DNA from: CAYRYU01 sp964428355
GTDB lineage: Bacteria; Muiribacteriota; Ozemobacteria; Ozemobacterales; Ozemobacteraceae
Length of the DNA stretch: 64,000 bases
NCBI GenBank assembly: GCA_964428355.1
Contig: CAYRYU010000031.1
Span: 7,089 to 71,088 of the forward strand
Direction: 5' to 3'
The translations under genes and the position numbers were made by a program. The notes under the pieces were generated by a model that worked only from the letters and a program-made list of their open reading frames with translations, made no database searches and had not been told where the DNA came from. This document shows positions 59,366-64,000 of the stretch, one piece after another. Numbering within the stretch: position 1 is the stretch's first letter; each line of letters opens with the position of its first letter.

Positions 59366-59389
59366 GGGTCTCCCGATAAGGGGAGACCC
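59366..59389 (-). promoter_or_regulatory. intercistronic hairpin between DUF5320 and FmdB genes
   Basis: GGGTCTCCC and GGGAGACCC form nine perfect base pairs around a 6-nt loop, without a T-run. It could mark an mRNA-processing or attenuation point inside the cofactor operon. Confidence 0.45.
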
Positions 59390-59407
59390 GCCTCTGAGCG
59401 GTAATGT

Positions 59408-59773
59408 TCACTTCTTCTCGGGAATGTCAGTCGACGTGGGCACCAGTTCGCGGCCTTTTCCGACGATCTCGGTCAGGTTGGCGATCCGCTCATGAAGCGA
59501 CTCGATCTGCCGCTGCATCGCTTCGATGCGATCGACGATCTGGGGAGATAACTCGTTCCCGCTTCCGGGAAAACCCTCTTCATGTGTGGAAGTGGTGAAG
59601 CGCCTTCCCGTGCCGGAGAAACGTCCCCGTCCGAAACCTCTCCGGAATCCCATGCCTCCGCGTTCTCCCAAATCGCTCTGAAAACCAGCTCTTGAATACC
59701 CGTTGCAGTAGCCCATTCCCTTGCCCGTCCTGGGACCTTGTCCGTTGGGGCCCGTTCCATCGCCTCGCGGCAT
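59408..59773 (-). CDS. DUF5320 family protein
   Basis: 121 residues from the ATG at 59773 (AAGGAGG upstream). It opens MPRGDGTGPNGQGPRTGKG with MGYCNGY, the diagnostic N-terminus of DUF5320 proteins. A Gly/Arg-rich stretch and a C-terminal coiled-coil helix (QIVDRIEAMQRQIESLHERI) follow. These proteins are nearly always encoded beside NifX/ORP-type genes in anaerobes. The biochemical role is unknown. The 126 bp between it and the thioesterase gene hold nothing I recognise. Confidence 0.85.
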   Translation of the reverse strand: MPRGDGTGPNGQGPRTGKGMGYCNGYSRAGFQSDLGERGGMGFRRGFGRGRFSGTGRRFTTSTHEEGFPGSGNELSPQIVDRIEAMQRQIESLHERIANLTEIVGKGRELVPTSTDIPEKK

Positions 59774-59899
59774 AAAATTGCCTCCTTGGGTGAAATTTTC
59801 AGGGCTCGGCCTTCCACGATGGAAAACCGTCGGAAAAGAAACAGATTCGGTTGTTTTCGGACTCCCCCGGTGCCGGGGCTTGCCAGGAGGAGAAATCAT

Positions 59900-60385
59900 T
59901 CATTTTCCATACCTTTCCTTCTCTGCGGAAATCTGGATGGCAGCGTCCATCTCGATGAATTTGGCCGAGCCCCATGCAACTTTCCGGTCGCCCTGGACCA
60001 GCGACGCCTCCATCAAATGAAGCGGGTAACAGGAGGTCTTCAGCCAGCCCCGGATCGAAAGAACCCCGTCGAGCAGAACGGGTTGGAGAAAACGTGTAGT
60101 CATTTCGGCGGTCACGGCTACGATTCCCCGGGCGAACAAGGCGTTCGTCATTGCCGCATCCAGAAGTGAGGAGATGATTCCACCATGAAGCCAGCCGGAA
60201 TACCCTTGATGTCTCGAGGAAGGGGTAAAGTGACCTTCCACTGAACCATCCGGTCCGATTTCGAACTCCACCCCCAAGCCCGCCGATTGACCCGGGGAAC
60301 AGGCAAAGCACTCAGGGTGCGTTCCTGCTCGCGTTCGCCGAAGGATATCGGCGGAACTGGAAAAAGCGGTTTCGGAGGCAATCAT
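59900..60385 (-). CDS. PaaI-like hotdog-fold thioesterase
   Basis: 161 residues. HPECFACSP at the N-terminus, then EGHFTPSSRHQGYSG, the hotdog helix motif WLHGGIISSLLDAAMTNAL and TTRFLQPVLLDGVL are typical of PaaI-type acyl-CoA thioesterases. It lies 24 bp downstream of the DUF134 regulator gene and is probably co-transcribed. Its connection to the metal-cofactor genes is unclear; a similar thioesterase is often seen beside DUF134 genes. Confidence 0.78.
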   Translation of the reverse strand: MIASETAFSSSADILRRTRAGTHPECFACSPGQSAGLGVEFEIGPDGSVEGHFTPSSRHQGYSGWLHGGIISSLLDAAMTNALFARGIVAVTAEMTTRFLQPVLLDGVLSIRGWLKTSCYPLHLMEASLVQGDRKVAWGSAKFIEMDAAIQISAEKERYGK

Positions 60386-60409
60386 GGATAAGCCCGCTCC
60401 ATGTCCAGG

Positions 60410-60886
60410 TCATTCCTCTCCGGTTTTCCGGTGGCAGCGACCATGGCCTTCTCCGTGGCGGCCCCTGCGGCAGGGGCCCGAAAAGCCATGTTCGGTCGAG
60501 AGGTTCTTCCCATGGCACTTCGGGCATTCCGCGGGGTCTTGCTCTCCGGCCTCCCAATCGTGGTGACAGTCCGTGCACCTCCGGTGCGGGGGGGCGTCCA
60601 GGTGGACCTCCCCGCCCTCGATGCGCAGGGCCTTTCCCCCGACCAGTGTGTCCGCGATCTTGCGGTGGGCGGACTCGAGGATCCGGCCGAACGTTGCCCG
60701 TGAGACATGCATCTGTTCAGCCGCTGCTTCCTGGTACAAACCCTGAAAATCAGCCAATCTTATCGCTTCGAACTCGTCGAGGGTCATCACGACCTCTGGA
60801 AGCTCACGGGTGGGAACACCAGCCGGTTTGAATACTCCCGCTCCCGGTCTTCCATGGACCCGGCGGCAACAAGGCGGACGTGTCAT
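60410..60886 (-). CDS. DUF134 helix-turn-helix regulator
   Basis: 158 residues from the ATG at 60886 (AGGAGG five bases upstream). RPPCCRRVHGRPGAGVFKPAG, the characteristic LDEFEAIRLADFQGLYQEAAAEQM and MHVSRATFGRILESAHRKIADTLV with KALRIEGG define DUF134. The C-terminal part has CTDCHHDWE, CPKCHGKN and His/Cys-rich ends (CRRGRHGEGHGRCH), a likely metal-sensing region. It heads the minus-strand cofactor block and its promoter contains a palindrome, so it probably represses itself and the genes below it. Confidence 0.88.
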   Translation of the reverse strand: MTRPPCCRRVHGRPGAGVFKPAGVPTRELPEVVMTLDEFEAIRLADFQGLYQEAAAEQMHVSRATFGRILESAHRKIADTLVGGKALRIEGGEVHLDAPPHRRCTDCHHDWEAGEQDPAECPKCHGKNLSTEHGFSGPCRRGRHGEGHGRCHRKTGEE

Positions 60887-60915
60887 CAAAGCCTCCTGTC
60901 GGAATCACTCCTCCA

Positions 60916-60944
60916 ATGTTATGAGCATATGCTCAGATTGTCAA
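60916..60944 (-). promoter_or_regulatory. promoter of the DUF134 gene with a palindromic operator in its spacer
   Basis: On the minus strand TTGACA (60939-60944), 17 bp, TAACAT (60916-60921). The spacer contains TGAGCATATGCTCA (60922-60935), a perfect 14-bp palindrome touching the -10. A dimer bound there would block RNA polymerase. The transcription start would be near 60909, about 23 bp before the start codon. Confidence 0.8.
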
Positions 60945-61040
60945 CTGCCTGGGAAATTTTTCATCGATATGGCCGGGATCCACGTTTCATTATCACCGCC
61001 TCTCCTTACTGGGATGGGGTAGTTACTGAGACGGGGTCAG

Positions 61041-62594
61041 ATGGTGAAAAGAATCTCTGCCGCAATGTTTTTCCTGGTCTTCCTTTCCCTGCTGTTGTCG
61101 GGAGTTCATGGATCCCCCGGTAAATCAGGTGATTGGCGGAATTGGCTTGTCCTGTTCCGCGACCTTGAATCGAAAGCTCCCTTCGCCTCACGCGAGCAAC
61201 TCATCAGGGGGATGCAGGATGCCCTCGATCTGAACATCCGGAAAATCCGGGGAAACATCCGGATGGAGGAATCGTCCCCCGTTCGGCTATGGATCGTTAA
61301 CGGGGTCGGGGTTCACGCGACCCCGGACGAAGCTTCCCGATTCGAGGGACTTCCCAACGTCCTCGAGGTCATTCCCGTGACGGAAGCCGGTTTTCTCGAA
61401 GAGTCCCCCTGCCGAAGAGTTTCGGTTTCCCGTGAATCAGGAGCTCCAGTGTGGGGAGTCGCCCGGATCATGGCTCCCGAAACATGGCGGGATCTGGGCA
61501 TCGACGGAAGCGGGGTCCTGGTCGGCCAGATGGACACAGGTGTTGACGCCTCCCATCCGGCACTGGCCGGAAAAGTCGTCGCGTTCCGGGATTTCACGAA
61601 GAACCCCAAACCCGATCCCTACGACGACAATGGTCACGGAACCCATACCTGCGGAACCATCGTGGGCGGGGAAGGGGTGGGAGTGGCTCCGGGTGCGCGC
61701 CTGATCGTGGCGAAGGCTTTCGACAGGATCGGCAACGGCACCGACCTCAGCACCCTCCAGGCAATGCAGTGGCTCCTGGATCCGGATGGAAACCCTGCAA
61801 CGAACGACGCCCCCCGGGTCATCAGCAACTCCTGGAGCCGGAAGAACCTCCCCGACCCAAAACTCTACTGGAAAGCGATCGAGGCCTGGGTGGCCGCCGG
61901 GATCGTTCCCGTCTTTTCCTCCGGAAACTCCGGAGCCGGGTCAAAGGTCGGGATTCCCGGAAGCTATCCCCATTCCTGGACCGTCGGGGCAACCGCCGAA
62001 AGTGACACACTGGCCAACTTCAGCACGACCGGGCCATCGTCGTGGGATGGCATCACCTACGTGAAGCCCGACATTTCCGCCCCCGGCTCGGGGATAGTCT
62101 CCTGCGCGGTTGGAGGAGGATATGCCAGCGAGGATGGAACCTCCATGGCCGTCCCCCACGTTTCCGGACTGGTCGCTCTCATGCTTCAGGCGGACCCAAG
62201 AATGACCGTCGGAAGAATCAGGAGCCTCGCCGAATCGGCTTCCCGCGACCTGGGAGCAACCGGAAAGGACAATGAGTTCGGAGCGGGCCGCTGCGACGCA
62301 TTTTCCGCGGTCGAGGCTGCCATGAAGGGGGTTCCTTTCGAGGTGTCCCTGGCAGCCTACGACGAGGCACTGGCAAGGGAAGGGGCGCTCGCAGGCAGGG
62401 AAAACTTCGCGCCGATGAGTTCCCCACTCGCCGGTTCGATCCTGAGACGGGCGGTTTCCCTTTCTGTCCCGGAGTTTGCCTACACCGTGGAAAGAGTTTC
62501 CCGGACCGGATCTGCAGCGGTACGAAAGCTTCTCGAAGAAGCCGCCTCCTTGCGGAAAGGGGCTGAGGCTGTCGAATCGTTTTCGTTTCGGTGA
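61041..62594 (+). CDS. secreted subtilisin-family (S8) serine protease
   Basis: 517 residues. A signal peptide (KRISAAMFFLVFLSLLLSGVHG) is followed by an inhibitor-like propeptide (about 35-120, WLVLFRDL, VWIVNG-like strands). The S8 domain (about 125-420) has the triad Asp165 (QMDTGVD), His199 (NGHGTHTCG) and Ser368 (DGTSMAVPH), with the oxyanion Asn in SSGNSGAG. The C-terminal 90 residues are unassigned. It is divergent from the DUF134 operon. No clear ribosome site precedes the ATG at 61041. Confidence 0.88.
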   Translation: MVKRISAAMFFLVFLSLLLSGVHGSPGKSGDWRNWLVLFRDLESKAPFASREQLIRGMQDALDLNIRKIRGNIRMEESSPVRLWIVNGVGVHATPDEASRFEGLPNVLEVIPVTEAGFLEESPCRRVSVSRESGAPVWGVARIMAPETWRDLGIDGSGVLVGQMDTGVDASHPALAGKVVAFRDFTKNPKPDPYDDNGHGTHTCGTIVGGEGVGVAPGARLIVAKAFDRIGNGTDLSTLQAMQWLLDPDGNPATNDAPRVISNSWSRKNLPDPKLYWKAIEAWVAAGIVPVFSSGNSGAGSKVGIPGSYPHSWTVGATAESDTLANFSTTGPSSWDGITYVKPDISAPGSGIVSCAVGGGYASEDGTSMAVPHVSGLVALMLQADPRMTVGRIRSLAESASRDLGATGKDNEFGAGRCDAFSAVEAAMKGVPFEVSLAAYDEALAREGALAGRENFAPMSSPLAGSILRRAVSLSVPEFAYTVERVSRTGSAAVRKLLEEAASLRKGAEAVESFSFR

Positions 62595-62640
62595 TATCAT
62601 CCATCCTGGTAGAAAAAATCCAGCCAGGAGGATTCCTTCG

Positions 62641-63159
62641 ATGCCGTCAACTCCGTCACTGCGGTTCAATCGCCTCGTTGTTCTTGCCATTGTCCTGATC
62701 TTGGGCTCGGCCCTCTCCGCTTGGGCGGGTCTCAACGAAATGGCCTCCGAAGAAGGATCTGAAGAATCTGGGAGCGTCTCTTCCTCTTCGTCATCGGGCG
62801 GTGGAAAGCAGGACCCCATCGACAAAGCCGTGGACGAACTGCTCGACCGGGATCCATCCACGATGGGTCAGAGAAAAGCTTTCGAGAAGGGTTTCGAGAT
62901 GTGGGACGAGGCGATGAACAAGGTCTACCAGGAGGTCATGACCGCCCTCAAGAGCAACAAGGAGGCAAAGGACTCCCTGAAACAGGCCCAGCGGGCCTGG
63001 ATAGCCTTCCGGGACGAGGAATTCAAGCTTCTGGGCGCGGTCTACGGGGCCAAGTCGGGCACGATGTACATGCCTCTCCTGGCTTCTTCGCTGATGGAGT
63101 TCGTGAAACGTCGCACCGTCGAGTTGCGTAACCTTCTCGAGCTGATCAAGGAGGAGTAG
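62641..63159 (+). CDS. LprI-like (DUF1311) secreted protein
   Basis: 172 residues. The signal peptide (FNRLVVLAIVLILGSALSAWA) is followed by a Ser/Glu-rich linker and the LprI domain (about 85-170). WDEAMNKVYQEVMTAL, LKQAQRAWIAFRDEEF and LLASSLMEFVKRRTVELRNL are the family helices. In Mycobacterium LprI inhibits lysozyme; other members are of unknown role. The usual Cys pair is missing. AGGAGG lies nine bases before the ATG. It may be co-transcribed with the protease 46 bp upstream. Confidence 0.78.
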   Translation: MPSTPSLRFNRLVVLAIVLILGSALSAWAGLNEMASEEGSEESGSVSSSSSSGGGKQDPIDKAVDELLDRDPSTMGQRKAFEKGFEMWDEAMNKVYQEVMTALKSNKEAKDSLKQAQRAWIAFRDEEFKLLGAVYGAKSGTMYMPLLASSLMEFVKRRTVELRNLLELIKEE

Positions 63160-63210
63160 CCCGCCCCTCACCTGGGGCTCCACAGGGGAATGTTTCGGGA
63201 ATCTTCCCCC
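63160..63210 (+). repeat. dispersed hairpin repeat with GGCTCC loop (copy 3 of 3)
   Basis: CCTG and CAGG around GGGGCTCCA, then GAATGTTTCGGGAATC. It begins right after the LprI-like stop codon, as copy 1 begins right after the cyclase stop codon. Confidence 0.5.
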
Positions 63211-63220
63211 GGGGCCGGGG

Positions 63221-64000
63221 TCAGTCGAACTTCACGGTGAACACCAGGGCCAGGAAAGCGGAAATGAAGGAAAAGAAGCTGAGTGTCCCGATCAGGTCGG
63301 GGGGGCCTTTGGATGATGAGATTCCAAGGGCGTCCTCTCCGTAAACCATCAGAAACAATGCCCCGAAAATGATGAACCCCCATTTGATCAGGAAAAAGCC
63401 CTGGTAGAGGAACTCCATCATCGAATCGTTGTAGACAGGACTCACATCGTGTCTGGGGAGCGCACCGCCGGGTATTTCCGCGATTCTCAGGATTCCGCCC
63501 GCCGGGCATGGGGTGAACTCGGTTTCCAGCTCCCGGGCGATCCGGGCGGCTTTCTTGTTCAGGTAATCGAGGTCCAGGGAAAAGTCGCTCAAATGGAGAA
63601 GTTGCCGGTCCCGGGTCAGGACGTAGATCCGGTATTCGATGCGGCAGGTCTGTTTCCCCATGATGACCGTTCCTCCGGGGGAAATCCCGAGAATCTCGTC
63701 CCTTTTCAGAAAAGTGGTCAGTGATTCGAGCCCGAAGAAGCGGAAATGGTAAGCGATTTCCTTCTTCGTCGGGTCGAGAAGGTAGTAGCAGTCCGTGGCG
63801 CTCCGGAGTTTCCAGAAGATCGCGGCCATAGCCGCGAAAAAGATGATCGGTATCCATGTCTTGGAAGGGTGGGCATCCTCCTCGATGAAAATGAACACCG
63901 ACAGGGCGGTTCCGAACAGCCCTGTTCTGCAAATGACCTCCAGGAACAGTTCCAGCGGGGTTTCCAGGTCGGCTTTGAACCAGGTTTCCTGGGGGGACAA
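63221..64000 (-). CDS. membrane protein of unknown function (5' end at or beyond the window edge)
   Basis: At least 259 residues. Hydrophobic segments lie at about 27-42, 50-65, 205-225 and 238-255. Between them is a cytosolic domain of about 130 residues with alternating strands (CYYLLDPTKKEIAYHF, TCRIEYRIYVLTRD, LLHLSDFSLDL), similar in layout to membrane proteins with a PH-like domain. A TTG at 64000 could start it, but the frame may continue past the edge. No family is assigned. Confidence 0.55.
   Translation of the reverse strand: MSPQETWFKADLETPLELFLEVICRTGLFGTALSVFIFIEEDAHPSKTWIPIIFFAAMAAIFWKLRSATDCYYLLDPTKKEIAYHFRFFGLESLTTFLKRDEILGISPGGTVIMGKQTCRIEYRIYVLTRDRQLLHLSDFSLDLDYLNKKAARIARELETEFTPCPAGGILRIAEIPGGALPRHDVSPVYNDSMMEFLYQGFFLIKWGFIIFGALFLMVYGEDALGISSSKGPPDLIGTLSFFSFISAFLALVFTVKFD

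Overview
The window is chromosomal DNA from a GC-rich, probably anaerobic, diderm bacterium. Evidence for this is an outer-membrane porin-like protein, a DUF4124 lytic transglycosylase, pseudopilin-like proteins and an LprI-type protein, plus a large anaerobe-type iron-sulfur/metal-cofactor cluster. A run of exactly 100 N at 15226-15325 inside a tandem repeat marks it as a scaffolded draft or metagenome bin. Gene content (clostripain, giant HAMP cyclases, secreted propeller proteins, orange-protein-like genes) recalls Candidatus Riflebacteria/Ozemobacteria, but that placement is inference only. I see no rRNA, tRNA, CRISPR array, phage or insertion sequence.

Layout. 1-4746: end of a sugar-type binding protein, a methyltransferase, and secreted or anchored proteins of unknown role. 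4939-8188: a PhnD-like binding protein followed by a HAMP/class III cyclase/HEAT-repeat protein. 8469-14047: single secreted genes (C11 protease, ComEC-like hydrolase, FliL-like), several with clear promoters and terminators. 14105-15109: a CocE/NonD hydrolase pseudogene, then a 63-bp hairpin tandem repeat. 15489-21514: two overlapping giant membrane cyclases whose catalytic residues are lost reciprocally, then a membrane protein and a hybrid histidine kinase. 24722-31219: small genes, an aldo/keto reductase, a lytic transglycosylase and a GspI/J/K-like pseudopilin trio. 31240-35405: DEAD-box helicase, TrmO-MOSC fusion, methyltransferase. 35653-43522: a sigma-54 activator next to paired palindromes and a possible -24/-12 promoter, leading into an operon of secreted propeller, TPR and unknown proteins.

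43553-60886 is almost one block on the minus strand. It begins with a DUF134 regulator whose predicted promoter carries a 14-bp palindrome in its spacer. It continues through thioesterase, DUF5320, FmdB, NifU-like, NifX-like, two MinD/ferredoxin ATPases, a methionine gamma-lyase-like enzyme, a second NifX-like protein, two DUF364 proteins, Mrp, DUF4405, DUF89 and a His/Cys-rich protein. A porin plus zinc/manganese ABC importer operon then ends in a third DUF364 and a metallo-hydrolase. Together these look like metal uptake, sulfide supply, and assembly and carriage of a metal-sulfur cofactor, related to the Desulfovibrio orange-protein (ORP) system. The right end holds a secreted subtilase, an LprI-like protein and a partial membrane protein.

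Three families of short dispersed repeats recur. Each has at least one copy inside a reading frame (DUF364, DEAD-box helicase, a small CxxC protein).
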